A DNA stretch of 64,000 bases from Sphaerolaimus hirsutus (GCA_964036195.1 OZ038459.1:18659206-18723205), one strand, 5' to 3'. Positions 21,068-34,200 are shown, numbered from the stretch's first letter. Notes: generated from the sequence alone by a model not told the origin. A program made the numbers and translations.

Positions 21068-23202
21068 TACTCACAGCGCAATCCGGGCACTTTTTTCAAC
21101 AGCAAAAAGAACCCACAATCCGCGCCGCGCATGCTAAGTACACGGGCAATTTTCATTACCTCCCAGACAGACTTAGGTACTCTAAATACTTATGTTACAT
21201 GTTTGAAAAGGCGCGGGTTAGAACGAGTGCTGCACTGTGACACCGACACCGGTTTCCTGTAGCTAATGCGGTCGCACTTCAACCAGACTTGGGTGGGACG
21301 GACTTTGGTTGCAGCGAGAAAAAATGTGGTGGTAATTGAATGTGTAAGACGATATAGGTATAAAAAACGATCCCTATCACGAAAGGTCAACCATTTGAAC
21401 CTAACACGACGGAAATCTCAGACAATTGCGTTTGGTCGCGATAATGCAAATATAGTCAATCCCATAACACTCAAGATGCAAAGCCAATTCCTGCAAACTC
21501 ATAACTTTGCCAGATACGGGGGAAAATCCCTGTAAAATGCCCTGTAAAGCAAACGAGTTAGCCATTTTACAGGGCATTCAACATCACTTTTCATTGCAAA
21601 ACATCTGACATTTCACAGGGTCTCAAAGTGGCACTCGATCACACCAGGCGTCAAAACCAAACCCCCCAACCAAGTACGGCACCCGCCTCAACACGACCGA
21701 GCCAACTGCAAAGACGCGGCGGTAAGCGACGCATATTCAGGTCGGCGCTGCACCGCGGTCGGGCACGTGTGCATGTGATTCGCACTTCCGGCCGTTGCGT
21801 GTGACCAGCGACGACCGCGTAGGGTTCGCAGACGGGATTGGCTTGAGGGATCGGGATTGGGTTTTGGGATCGGGATTGGGGTCTCGGGTAGGGTTCAAAC
21901 GGGATTGACTTTTCGGGATCGGGATCGGGATTGAGGTTTCGGGACCACAAAATACCAAAAATTTTCGGGATTCGGGATCGGGATCCCGTTTGGACCCTAG
22001 TCTCGGGATCGGGATTGGGATTTTTTCGGGATCGGGATTTTGGAAAATGTTCTGATATAAATGATTTTTTTCCTTTAAGTTGTCATAACACATTGGTCTA
22101 AAAACACACTTGGATGCCATAAAGAGGCATAAAGTGGAAACTTCAGGTTTCCGTTCACATTTATTGGTGCAAAAATTGCATCGAATTAAGTTGGCATATT
22201 TTTACGGGATCGGGACGGCGTAATTTTTTCGGGATCGGGATTTCAAAATTTTCGAGACCGGGATCGGGATTCATTTTTTTGAAATTTCGGGCTCGGAATA
22301 GGTATTTCGGGATCGGCACCGAAAAATCCCGAAACTTTTCGGGATTCGGGATCGGGATCCAGTTTGAACCCTAGACGGCAGCGGCGCTCAACTCCCATCA
22401 TCGCACGAGCTCATTTCACGCGACGCATTCGATCTAATGACTTCTGGTTGACTAAGCGAAAACTTGACACGGAAACTGAGTAGCTACTTGACATTGGAGA
22501 ACTATTTCGCGAATCATGAAAACTATCATTTTCACGCAAATTGCGAACTTGGCGGTGCAATGATAACTGGGCGAGAATAATAGATTTCGCATGAAAGATG
22601 ACACTTTCAACACAAACATCATTTCACCACGGCTGCTGGGCGGGTGGCAAACTATGCAATTCCCGTGGGAAAACAGCCAATGCGTTAAGAACACTGGAAT
22701 GTTTGTGGAACGCAATCATGGAGACACTGCAAATAAGGAACATTGCCGCTTTTAGAGGAACCTAGCTCATATTTAAATATGTTGTGCAGATATGAATATT
22801 TATGTTGTTTGGCGCGAATTTGAACGGCTAATGGAGTGCATCGGTGAAAATACACAAGAATATCAATACCTTACCATATTTTTCGCATTTGGTATGGACT
22901 GCACGAATTCCTTTTTCTTTTTAGGCTAGAGTACGCCGAAAACTTTGGTAAACTGCCAATAAACACGAGCTTTTCTTGGATAGGAGTTCTGCATCAGCCG
23001 AACGAATATCATTGGTATTGGTTGTGGAAAATATATGTTTTACTGAAAATTCGTAGTAGATAAATATAATAAATACCTCACGAAGACAAGACAAGACGTA
23101 AATATGTACAAAAAAGTCCTCACGTGCATCAATATCAACACACTGTACACAAATACACACATAGGTAAATAAATAGACACATATCCATTAAATCTCCACA
23201 TC
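21068..23202. repeat. Intergenic: partial introner relic and CGGGAT hAT elements
   Basis: 21525-21640 is a fragment with CCCTGTAAAATGCCCTGTAAA and a right end TCTCAAAGTGGCAC. 21820-22375 is an array of CGGGAT words (older hAT copy, right end TTTGAACCCTA) interrupted by 21889-21999. 22376-23202 has no recognised feature. Confidence 0.5.
21889..21999. mobile_element. Short hAT MITE, CGGGAT word, nested in an older copy
   Basis: TAGGGTTCAAACGGGATTG to CCCGTTTGGACCCTA with a perfect 8-bp duplication GTCTCGGG at 21881-21888 and 22000-22007. The surrounding DNA is the same word family, so this is a self-nested insertion. Confidence 0.85.
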
Positions 23203-26200
23203 TCAAACCCAATAATAATTATTGTAAAAGCAATCAACGCACGAGGGCCACCCTCCCTGTCGTGACATGTGACACTTGTCACACGCCGCGTCACTGAGTG
23301 ACATGGATCTGGGCATGCGGATGTCGCCCACGACTGCGCGAACGGTCGGCACTGTGCTGGTTTCTTGTTGTTTTGAGAGTGGTTGATCGATATCGTCGGA
23401 TTCGGGTTTGTCCTGTGTGGGAAATGGAGGTAAATGATGTAATTTCTTGAAATACCACAAGGTATTTTTTACCAGCTCACTCAGACCTGAGGGTATTTCG
23501 AGGGTGGGGGTAATTCGAGGGTGGGGTAATTCGAGGGCAATATTATTTTGTCAGTATTTTCACGTAAGTCCATCAGCATTCACACATAAATAAGCTAATC
23601 AAACGTCAACATTTAAACATTTCTAATTCAAACGTAAAGTCGGCGGACATTTCACCCTACAAAATCGGAGAGTTAGAATTCGCTCGTGAATAGGGCGAAC
23701 AACGAAACTTGTGTCCCACGCGGACGCTAGAAATTGAAAAAGAAAATCATATTTGAAGAAAAATGGACGTTTCGCCGCGTCCGTGCGTGCCGCGCCCTAG
23801 TTATCTACATTTTCAACGTTGCTCGTAAAGAATTTGACCGTTCAAACTACCGTTTTACCGTTCAAACTACTGTTTTTGTTTTTATTTTATTTTTCATTCG
23901 TTGGCTCCGTTCCAACGAAAGAGAACTTGGCAGCCGGCCAAAATTTCGAAATCCGCTATTAATATGAATAAAATAGGCTCACAATAGCTATATAACCATG
24001 TATATAAACAAAAATAGCGATTATGAAGGTGGAAATTGGCAAAGCGAAGCAAATTTTAACGATTTTTAGCTAACTTTCAGTTTTCACTCTCATTTGTATA
24101 ATACGCAACTGGTAACTGGGATAAGGGCCAAGTTTTCATACGTGACCCGATCTATTCCAATCGTTAAAATATTGCGTCACAACTCACAATACCTAATGCC
24201 GTCATGCACTCTCCACTGGAGAGATTGACGCAAATGTTTGTAGGGCGATACGTCTGCCGACTTTAGTTATAAAACGTTTCCACCCTCGGCGGGACTCCAA
24301 CCAGGGACCTTTCACTACGCGTGTGAATGCACTAAGAGACTGATCTACCATGAGGCCAGATTTTGAACTGCTCAACTCTATATATAGAGACAAAAGTTAT
24401 AACAAAATAACCACCACTCGATCATTCTTCTCCTTCTCCACAGACTGTCCAGCTTGTTCACCAGCGACGACCTCGGTCTCGGCATGGACAACGTCGCCCA
24501 CGCCGCACTGCACGCCCTCATACAGCGGCGCGCTCTGAATGAAAGCGTGAATGTGCTGTGTCTGTTCGTCTGTCGCGCAGCGGCGGAATAGCGGCATGTA
24601 CCTGAAGGGATGAACGGTGATTTGATTGAGGTAGATGACAGCGTAAATACAGCGCGCGCAGAAATTCCTGTGCGTATTGGCGCCGACGCATGTGCCACTG
24701 TTACTCCGCGCACTCGCCCCAGCCTACATCATCAAATCACACGTGAATTTGGCCCGGCCGCGCGCGTCGTTTTCCCTATACAAACTTGTGATTTTTACGA
24801 ACTTTTTGAGGCCCATCGCGCGCTTGAAAATGGGAATTGTCGGTCGATATGTTTGTTCTTTTATTCGGATGGGATATGGTAGATTTCATTGTAAGGTGTA
24901 ATGTCGCTGGAGTATACTACGAGGCTCCGATTGGGTTTGGGGATGAAGGGAGCTGTGAACGCTTTAAGTGTCTCTCTCTCTCTCTGCCATTCTAGATTAT
25001 ACATTTGATTTTTATACTCTAAATTCTTGGTTGCTGTAGAAACCGGTGGCCATTAAAGGGAATATTATAATATCCATGTGGAGTGATTTTTTGGTTTCAC
25101 AAATACACCTTTTTAACATTTCACAGGTTTATATCAACTTTAGACATTGGCCTATCCACTTTCGATTATTCTATGACGTCATTTATCGAGTATGTTACAG
25201 CAAACCTACAACCCCAATATTCCACCTAGATATTTACACCTTCAAAAAAGCACAAATTCTCAACCCACCCCACACAAATACCGACACCAAAACCCACACA
25301 CCAAACAAATCAACCAAACACCCCCCCCCCAATGCACCCACCTGCGAATGGTTCCAGCAATGATGTACCGCTTAAAGTGGTCGGACGCGCGGCGCGCCAA
25401 CTCGGCGTGCGTGATATCTGGCTGCCGCCGGACGATCTGACACAGTTGGTGCAGTTCGTACATGGTGAACGCCTGCGAGCGGCGTGTGAAAGTGACGTAA
25501 GGAAGTGAATGTAGCAATACTACAATCTAGGGGTCTCAGATGGGGGTGCGTTTGTGGGGGGGGGGTTAAACCCCAAATCGGCCAGCTCTCTATCCCGTGA
25601 CCCCATTTTTTTGGCTATTATTAGGGTTCAAACGATATGACTTTTCGATATCGATATTCGATATTCGATATTTTTTTCTGAAACTCGATATCGATATTCG
25701 ATATTCGATATTTTTTTCTGAAACTCGATATTCGATATCGATACGATATGGAACCTCGATATCGATATTCGATATTCGATATTAAAAAATGGTCGATACT
25801 CGATATTTCGATATTCGATATTGCGATTTGCTTTTGGTATAGCAAGGCATATTTCAAGTGACATATTGTATTTTCATGTGGTTGCACGCATGGTTAATCA
25901 TCTCTTTAGTTAAATGTGAATGGTACAAGTGATTTTAACAAGGTTTACATCATACAAAAGTAGAACATGTAGGAAAAAAACATGATGAATCAATGTGTAT
26001 CAGACAAATAACAATTGGTAGATATTACAGTTTATACTGATAACCTGATTGCTGAGGGCATGTTGCAAAAAATAGAATATCAGCATTTTCTGGCTTCAAA
26101 TATAGCACTCCAACAAAAATGACATTATAAGTACTGTACTTTTACTCATCTAATACAATTCTCAGATCAGATACTTTAGATACTTGAAACGGTAGGTATT

Positions 26201-26612
26201 CCTGGATTTTCGATGATTTTTTTCTCCATTTCTGCCTTCTACACTTTGAAGCCAATACATGAAAAATTCAGTTATGCTCCGGATGAATTTTCATCTATCG
26301 AACACATGCGAGGGTCAACAGCCTGGGAAACCCTGCAAATTGGATAGGTGCAAAGAAAACATCTACAAAACACGCAAACCACCAAAGTACCATTCAGCCA
26401 AGTAAACCCCCCCCCACACCAACCCTCCTCTTAATAGGATGCCTGGGGGGCTCGGCCTTCTGCAATCTCTTCTCCCTGCGCCACAACGCGACAATCCTCT
26501 CGACAGTTCGCTCGCTGCACTGGAGCTGCTCGGCGATCAAGCGGACGGGCTCGCCGTTCTCGTGCAGGCTGACCACCTCGGCCCGCTTTGCTAGGGAATA
26601 GCTGCGCGGCAT
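23203..26612 (-). CDS. HTH gene A: paired-like bipartite HTH plus zinc-knuckle-like tail
   Basis: Exons 26612-26424, 25472-25342, 24601-24442, 23412-23203; phases agree and give 229 residues. Exon 1 encodes HTH1 (SLAKRAEVVSLHENGEPVRL, recognition helix near SERTVERIVALWRR). Exon 2 encodes HTH2 (FTMYELHQLCQI...ITHAELARRAS...IIAGTIRR). Exon 3 is acidic and low in motifs; its donor at 24441 is chosen by phase. Exon 4 ends in CDKCHMSRQGGWPSCVDCF, a C-x2-C-x10-C-x2-C motif that could bind zinc. Two HTH units in this order resemble paired domains and Tc1/mariner transposase N-termini; no catalytic DDE region follows. Probably a nuclear DNA-binding protein, by inference. Lowest of four tandem copies and free of introners. 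Confidence 0.75.
24195..24362 (-). repeat. tRNA-derived SINE copy
   Basis: On the minus strand, an A-box-like TGGTAGATCAGTC precedes CACACGCGTAGTGAAAGGTCC and a degenerate B box GGTTGGAGTCC. It shares these with 11190-11330. It lies in an intron of HTH gene A. Confidence 0.65.
25530..26332. mobile_element. CAGGGGTC-type hAT relic hosting a TCGATA-word element
   Basis: The left end TAGGGGTCTCAGATGGGG resembles 18875. At 25624-25826 lies a dense array of TTCGATATCGATA words beginning TAGGGTTCAAACGATATG, another hAT-type word family without a clear right end. It sits in the gene A intron between exons 1 and 2. Confidence 0.55.
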
Positions 26613-27539
26613 GGCTGGGGCTGGGAGAGGGGTTGGGGGGTTTTGGATGATGTGGTTGCTGTGGGGGGGGGGGTTGAGTGGGGTGCATTTGCAAACCAGT
26701 TGCATTTGCAAATTTACTTGTATCTGTTACATCAATTCACTTGATAAGTTGCGGAACTGACCCCACCCCAACAATCTTTGGAGTCGGATGCAGTAACGAT
26801 GACAAACCCTTCGGAACTATTGAAATTCTCAAGTTTTTTTTTCTTAACTTTTTTCTTATCTTTTTGTGATACTTTTCAATCATTTTCCACTGAATTATTG
26901 CATTTTCAAATATTTCGTCGATATTTTGAAATCATCGTTGCGTTTTCCGGCCTTCCAAGCTGTTACAGCAGAAACATCTGCAAATCTTTATTCCGACCCG
27001 TCCAACCCGACAAATAAATGTGACATCGATATTTTGTATTGTTTTTCTACATTTTAGGTAAATATATGCATTTTCAACCAAAAAGCTAGAAAAAAATCGA
27101 TTTTTGAGTTTCTTCTAGCGGTGAAATAAAAATTCGAAAAAGTTTTTGTTTGGCATCATTAGCATTTAAGTCGTACATGAAGCCCAAAATTTACCTAAAA
27201 CACGTGGAGGCATGGCCGTAGGTAGTTAGCGAGCCAGAGGCTTGCAAAGGGTGCAAAAAAAACCAGGCGAAAAAATCAAAGAATTCAAAAAGCGTGAACT
27301 GCATTTATTCAGCGAAATTGAAGATATGTCACTCGAATCAAAAGACTTCAATTGTAGTTTAGGTATGTATTCTATGTAGATAAAACTAACAAACGGAAAT
27401 TCATTCTAATTGATTACTGCGATTGGTGAAACATTCAAAAAGTCGGAAATACAGACACGAAGACAGAAGACACAGACGATAACGTAAATACATACATACA
27501 TATCACAAATATTCACACACGTCCAAACACCGGACACAA
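26613..27539. other. Intergenic between HTH genes A and B
   Basis: 26740-26765 retains TTGCGGAACTGACCCCA, a fragment of the second introner-like family (see 37608-37827). The rest is AT-rich without recognised features. Confidence 0.4.
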
Positions 27540-30500
27540 TCAATCAACCACTTTCGACCAATATCGACAATTGTAAAAGCAATCGACACAGGAGGGCCAG
27601 CCAGCCTGCTGTCCCAATTTGCACTTTGCACACCTGGAAGCACTCCCAGACCCCGTAAAATGGCCTGTAAAATGTCAAATGTCATGCACAGCGTCAAAAG
27701 TCATGTAAAATGTCCTGCAAAATTTCAAATGTCATGCAATCAGTCAAAATCATGTATTTTTTACGATATTTGACACTTTGAATGAGATTTGATTTTTTCT
27801 AGGTCTATTTACATGACTTCAGACACTTTGCATTGCTTAGACACTTTACATTTTACAGAGCATTTTACAATGTCTGGGAGTGGCACCTGGTGACTGTGGC
27901 CAGCGCGGTGTGCTCGAAGTCACTCAAAACGGTGGTGTTGGTGGCGGGAGGTTGGAACGGCTCCAGGCCGACCTCGTCCGGGGGCTCCACCTTGGACTGC
28001 TGCGAGATTGCGACGGATTTCATTGCCATAATTAACGTGATCATACTCATTCAAGTTTCAACTGATCAGGCAAATTTTATCGGCTATCAGTGAATACTGG
28101 TTCGCGATTGCACATTTTTAGTATGCATTGTAGGTATTTATGCTTAGCATTTTCTGGGCAGTTATTCACTGAAAATGCCGTGTAGCTTCCTGAAGTGGGC
28201 AGTATGGAAAGTTCGATCATGTGAACCTGAAAGTGATTTTTCTACTAAATGCACTGTGTCCATATTTATCAATGTAAAAAGTTTTATCTTCCGAAACCAC
28301 AGTGCGGGTTGAATGTCAAAAAAGCTTTCAGGGTTTTTTAATTGTCCTTTAACGTGAATTGTAAGAAAGACATGCACTTAAAGTCTTCCCACCCGACGCC
28401 AGCAATGTGTTCATTTTCAGAAATTTTATAACATTGTGTTAAAAATATTTTAGTGTGATTTGGTAGGAAACGAAATTATCGGCTTGAAAAGAGAACTTTC
28501 GCTACAACACTGAAAACTGAAAGCTTTTAATGAAAACAGTGAATTTTGTAGAAAATTGGAAAATTTGTTTACGACCTCCCCACTCCCCAGTGTCATAGTG
28601 GTTTGCAGAGTGAATAAATAAATTCACATCTCAGCCCGGCATGAAACAGCATCATAAATCAATCAAAAGGAAACCAACATTATTCCCCACATTCTGCTCA
28701 TGACACTTCCCCGCATCTTTATGAAATTTCCTCCTTACTCTTTCTTTTTTCCCGTTAGGCCCCGGTTTTTTCGAACGCGCTGATTGCTGTTCGCTACTAC
28801 TGGGGGCAGTCCCGGACCCTGTAAAATGCCCTGTAAAATGTAAAATGCCACGCAAAGTGTCAAAAGTCATGCAAAATGCCTTGCAATATGGCAACAGAGT
28901 TGCCATTTCGCAGGGCATTTTACATGACTTTTGACACTTTGCGCGACATTTGACATTTTACAGGGCCTTTTACAGGGTTTGAGATTGGCACCAGGTCTCC
29001 ATAAAAGCCATCAAATGCGCATTTTTCGAGTCATCTTCCATGCACGGCTGCAGATCTTTGCAGTACCTTTGCACGGTGTTGTGCGAAACATAGACGCCGA
29101 AAGTAGCGAGCACTTTTTTGGCCAAGTCGCGATAGGGCATTTCGGGGTTCTCTTTGCGCCAGCGAATTAGTTGGTGCACTTGGTAGAGAGTTAAGGTCTG
29201 CACAGCAGTAGGGGTTTAGTAGGGAGTGGGTGGGTTGGGAGGGGGTTGCCCCCCCCCAAATAAATCCGCCGGCTATTTCTCACCTTCAAAATCGCTATTT
29301 CAGGTGTTTCATTGCCTATTTTCAGCTATTTGTGTATTATATATGCTTATATACCTGTTTTTCACCTACTTTGAGCGATTTTGCTGTTTTTTCCTTCTAT
29401 ACCTTGGACAAGCCTCCTTTTTGAACCACCGCGAACCCCCCCCCCCCATTTTTTTCACCTATCTAGCTTTAGCGATTTACTATCTAGGTATACGAACCCC
29501 CGCAAGGGTCCAAATCTACAAAACCCCTGCGGAAAAGTGTTTTTTGCTATGAACCATTGTTTTTTTTCTCTGGAATTTGTGCTGGTTGTTGCATACCCAA
29601 GAAAGCGGAAAATAATATTTTTCAAAGCTTTTTTAGAGCATTTTGCGGCATTGAGTTCAATATTGATGATTGAAGAGTTGAATCGATCGGAAAATATTTA
29701 TCAAAGAGAACATAAGATATTGCAGTAGAATTGTGCAAATTCCAGCGCAAATTCAACAATTACCATACGAGGTAGCGCTTGCACGGCTGTACACATGGCT
29801 AGAACCCGGTACGCAAGTAACAATATCCGGTGCTAATGTAGACCCGGTGCATAGGTACGGCGCCCGTACCGGAGTACTGCGTCTTCATGGGCACTGCAGG
29901 GGTTCAGTATGGGGTTGAAGGGGTGGTTACCACAAAAAGGCTTCAGCTATTTACATACTTATCTAGCGATTTTTCTTTTTTCCTCCTAAAGCTTGAAAAA
30001 CCCTATATATTGGCCCTGCGCACACTAGTTTTCACATGAAATGACGAAAACTCATAAACGAGTTTTGAACGTGTGTGAAAGTTTTTTCCACAACGAGTCA
30101 TTTTTGATCTCCGTCAACTGTAGGTAACGGCCACCTCATTGTAGAAAACTGAAATGCTTTCCAATTTAGCTGATTTGTTAGTTTTCGAAATTTCGTGTGA
30201 AAACTAGTGTGCGCAGGCACATTGAAACCCTGCGGACCCCCTCCAAAAACAACAATTATACACATTATTAGTGATGGAAAAGCGCCTTTTGACGGCTCCA
30301 AAGTACGCCGCACCATGGCGCCCTTTTACTACTTTTGCTACTTGTGCAACGGGTAAACTTGTGCACCGGTACAGGGCCGTACAGATAACGGAGATCGGCA
30401 CTCAGTGTCGAAAATTCTCGTCAGCTTTACATCAACCACTCAAATAAAGCCGGCCAGCCCACACTCGTAAAAGGCACAATAAATCCCAACCAAAGTAACC

Positions 30501-30876
30501 TTTCTACCGGTGCCAGACTTTTTGATCGGCTGCATGGTGCCCTCAGCGTCCCAGATTTCGCAAATCCTGGCCACCGTGGAACGGGCAAGCCCCACCTGGT
30601 GCCACTCTCAGACCCTGTAAAATGGCCTGAAAAAATGTAAAATGTCATGCAAAGTGTCAAAGGTCACGTAAAGTGGTGCCTGTAAAACGGCCAACAGTTT
30701 ACATTTTATAGGGCATTTTACATGACTTTTGACACTCTGCATGACATTTTACATTTCACAGGGCATTTTACAGGTTCTCAGAATGTCACCTGCTTCGCGA
30801 TGCCTTTATACGATTCGCCGGCGGCGCGCATCGCTATGACTTCGGCGCGCTTGGCCAACGGCGAGGCGGTTGGCAT
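27540..30876 (-). CDS. HTH gene B: paired-like bipartite HTH, three introners, frameshift
   Basis: Exons 30876-30790, 30595-30499, 29197-28992, 28799-28739, 27999-27887, 27633-27540. HTH1 is PLAKRAEVIAMRAAGESYKG then IAKQVGLARSTVARICEIW; HTH2 is LTLYQVHQLIRW...YRDLAKKVL...YVSHNTVQRY. The C-terminus has CAKCKLGQQAGWPSCVDCF. Three introners split it (30596-30789, 28800-28991, 27634-27886). The HTH2 exon runs straight on where A and C have an intron. In 30595-30499 a GGGG run near 30540 is one base too long for the family frame (EGTMQPIKK), so this copy is a pseudogene, a polymorphic allele or an assembly error. Other exon phases agree. Confidence 0.7.
27634..27886 (-). mobile_element. Introner 6: before the zinc-knuckle motif of gene B, GT-AG, phase 2
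   Basis: In gene sense GTC ACC AG is followed by GTGCCACTCCCAGACATTG, a hairpin, GGGAGTGCTTC and CAG, then G TGT GCA AAG TGC. Removing it joins LATVTR-CAKC. CAG on both sides. Confidence 0.88.
28800..28991 (-). mobile_element. Introner 7: gene B, CTG upstream and CAG downstream, phase 2
   Basis: In gene sense GAG ACC TG is followed by GTGCCAATCTCAAACCCTG, a hairpin, GGGACTGCCCC and CAG, then T AGT AGC GAA. The upstream duplication copy reads CTG and the downstream copy CAG, one substitution apart, and the change gives a canonical AG acceptor. Removal keeps the frame (FMET-CSSSEQQ). Confidence 0.85.
29210..29528. mobile_element. TAGGGGTT-type hAT relic
   Basis: G-rich left part (GGGTTGGGAGGGGGTTGCC), CACCTATCTAGC words and a right end AAAACCCCTG, as in 18875-19388. 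Intron of gene B. Confidence 0.6.
29529..30498. repeat. Gene B intron: inverted-repeat MITE and hAT fragments
   Basis: 30015-30216 is a 200-bp inverted repeat with ends CCTGCGCACACTAGTTTTCA and its complement. 30268-30420 begins TAGTGATGGAAAAGCGCC, a truncated GGCGCC-word hAT. 29755-29890 carries GACCCGGTGC words. No exon. Confidence 0.55.
30596..30789 (-). mobile_element. Introner 8: inside HTH1 of gene B, GT-AG, phase 0
   Basis: In gene sense GCG AAG CAG is followed by GTGACATTCTGAGAACCTG, a hairpin, GAGAGTGGCAC and CAG, then GTG GGG CTT GCC. It falls between the second and third helices of HTH1 (IAKQ-VGLARSTV). CAG duplication. This copy has GCAC rather than a pyrimidine run at its 3' end, so its acceptor relies on the duplicated CAG. 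Confidence 0.9.
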
Positions 30877-31209
30877 CGTGCCAGCTCAGAATGAAGTTTT
30901 GTTGTGGGCGGGTGCAATGCTTTTCTGACTTTAATTTGATTGATTTAGGGAGTTGTGGGGCATATTCGATTTATGTATTTGGTTGGAAAAAAGAGTCTGA
31001 TAGAGTCTGTCGACTGATGTGGGATTTACATGAGTTGAATGGCAATGTGCAAACTGATTGAGAGCGTCTTTGTTAATTCCACTCTAAGTATTTGCCACAG
31101 TTTGCAAAGAATCACACTCACCAGAGCATAAACATGCATACATTTTATTCATTCTGATATTTACATATTTAAAAGCCTTAAACTCACGAAAAAAAATAAA
31201 GAAAAATTA

Positions 31210-34200
31210 TCACCCAGTCCAATAGAAACTATTATAGAAACAATCAACGCAAGAAGGCCAGCCACCAATTTCGGCATGGTAGCATTTTTCACATGTGTTG
31301 CTTTGTTTTTGAACGAAACAACGTCGGCCCTTTTTAACCGACACGCCATTTATTGTATCACAATTTGCCCGCCTGTCCACGTACTCCTGTTTGATATGTG
31401 TCTCGTCGGGTGAAGTTTCGGGAGGCTGCAAAATTGAGTGGTTTTGTCTTGAAAATGCATTTACNNNNNNNNNNNNNNNNNNNNNNNNNNNNNNNNNNNN
31501 NNNNNNNNNNNNNNNNNNNNNNNNNNNNNNNNNNNNNNNNNNNNNNNNNNNNNNNNNNNNNNNNNNNNNNNNNNNNNNNNNNNNNNNNNNNNNNNNNNNN
31601 NNNNNNNNNNNNNNNNNNNNNNNNNNNNNNNNNNNNNNNNNNNNNNNNNNNNNNNNNNNNNNNNATAAAGCGATTTTGTCGGCAGCTCGAAAAATTTCGC
31701 GCATTTCGCCGCCGCACAGTATATTTAATTTGCACCTGTGGTTTAGAACCGAAAAAGCACTCAAAATGTGCCCCCGTCGCTGTATATGTACGTAAAAATA
31801 CATACATGTCGACCAGCATTTGGCGCCAATGCCAACGTCAATGGCGCCATGGCGTGTCGCCTACGAATGGCGCCGGCGCCAAGGTGCCATTCGTTTACCA
31901 CATCGGTCAAATTTTAGGGCCCCCCTGATTCGAGGGGAGAAGTTTTTTGATCCTCAGCCAGCTAACAAGGGCGAGTTATTCGAAGGGGGTTTTACGAGGG
32001 GGAACTTTTTCGAGGATATACGATAGATATGATAAATGAAAGACTTGGTAAAATAACTACACAAACAAAAACACCATAAAACCGCACAATACAAACCTCC
32101 CCATCATCACCCTCAAACCCATCCTGCAGTTCTGACTCCACGTGCCCGGCACCGTGCCCACTGCTACTTGCCCCCCGGTCGCTGTGCCCAACGCTAGTGC
32201 GGTTGCCGATCGCAGATGCGAACGCGTCTAGGTGGGCGCTCTGTTCTTCAGTGATGAACTTGCGCCCGGTTTGGCGGGAGTACCTGTGGAATTAGTTGTA
32301 TGTTATTATTCAATCTTCGACGGGCGCCTTTCACGCGGTGATCAAATACGAAAATTTTTACTGCGCTTTTTTAAAAATGGATTCGATACTTTTTTTTAAA
32401 ACACCGGCCATCTTACTCAGCTACACTCACGGACATCTCACGCCAACAATATCTAAAGGAAATCTACCGTATTACCTCGAATTATCCCTCCTGTTGAATT
32501 AACCCCCCCCCCCCCTCAAAATGCGCTGGGGAAATAATAACCACCCCTTCCGGAATGATGTACATCACGTATGCAATGTACATGATGTATTCATTACTGC
32601 TAATTTGCATTGCAGCTACACAGACTAGTTTGTGTAGCTACCTATCTACGTTTTTAAGTCCAAATATACTGTTTGGACACATTTATTACCTGTTTTGTGT
32701 ACGCAAATCCCTACTATTTACTAAGATTTTTACGAAAACTACCGACGAAATAATAACCCTCCTCGAATCAACCCCCCGAATTCACCCTCCCCCCTCAATA
32801 TTTTCGAAATAATAAACCCCCATGGGGGTACTTCGGGTAATACGGTAAATTCTTGTCACCCACCTTCGTATAGTAGAGGAAGAAACATAGCGACCGAATT
32901 CAGCGCTTGTTCTACGCGCCAAATCCGAACTGGAAAGGTTGGGCTCGTTCGCTCGCCACCGGGACAATTGGTGCAGCTCGAACAAGGTGAACGCCTGCGA
33001 CACGTCAACGGCTTGTCCGCAACTACCGCGTTACCTCGAAATACCCCCATGGGTTTTTTTTTATTTCGCCAGCAAAATTTGAGGGGGTTAATGCGAGGGG
33101 GGCTTATTCGAGGGGGGGGGTTATTATTTCGTCAAAAAATTTCGTAAGGGACGTAGTAAATAGTAGGCATTTGCGTACCTAAAACAGGGAATAAATGTGT
33201 CCAAACAGGATATAGTTGGACATAAAAAACGTAGATAGCTACACAAACTAGTCTGTGTGTAGCTGCAATCCAAATTAGCAGCAATCAATACATCATGTAC
33301 ATTGCATACATGATGTACATCATTTCGGGGGGGGGGGGGTATTTCGAGGGGGGTTGTTATTTCCCCAGCCCATTTTGAGGGGGGTTAATTCAGGGGGGGG
33401 GGGGTAATTCGAGTTAATACGGTACTTTATCCGGTTGGCAGATTGATAATCGCAAAACTTATTGAAATGAAATATTTTTATGAAAAATGCAATTTTACTA
33501 ATATTCGGATTGTTACGAACGAAACGCGGCGACAAAGGGTGAAAGATGATTGGAATTTTTCAATGAGCGGCGGCAGGGACGTATACAGGATTTTTGAGCG
33601 GGGGGGGGCTGCTTGTTTACGGGGACCGGCGAACGGGGGGGGGCTCAGCCCCCCCCCCTAAATTTTTTCCCTATATAGGGACGGAAAGGCGTTTTGGAGC
33701 TAGCGCCATACAAAGGCGCCACGCCATGGCGCTATTGGCGTTGGCGCCAGCGCCAGAACCCGCTTTATATGTATGTAAAAATGCATACATATGCAGCGAA
33801 ATTCGCAAAAATGTGTTTATTTCGGAGGATATTGGTTCGCAGGGGCCGATCCGTTGAAAATACAATGCATGGGGGAGAAATTGCGCGCTTGCGCGCAAAA
33901 TTTTTTAAGAAACATCGGAAAATATGCATTTTCCGGGATATTTTGGGTCTCACCCCAGGAAGGGGGGGGCTGCAGCCCCCCCGCCCCCTCCCCTGGATAC
34001 GTCCTTGAGCGGCGGGTCACCAACGGACGATCAATTGCGGAAAATCAAAATTTTTGAAGCCTCAAAATCTCGTGCTAACGCCGCAATTCTGTCAGGCAGC
34101 GAAAGAGATGCGATTTCGGTAAAAATGAACCAGAATACCATCACAAACAATATAATATATTAGATAAGCTGTTGTCACAAAAATTTCAGGTCAAGGTTTT

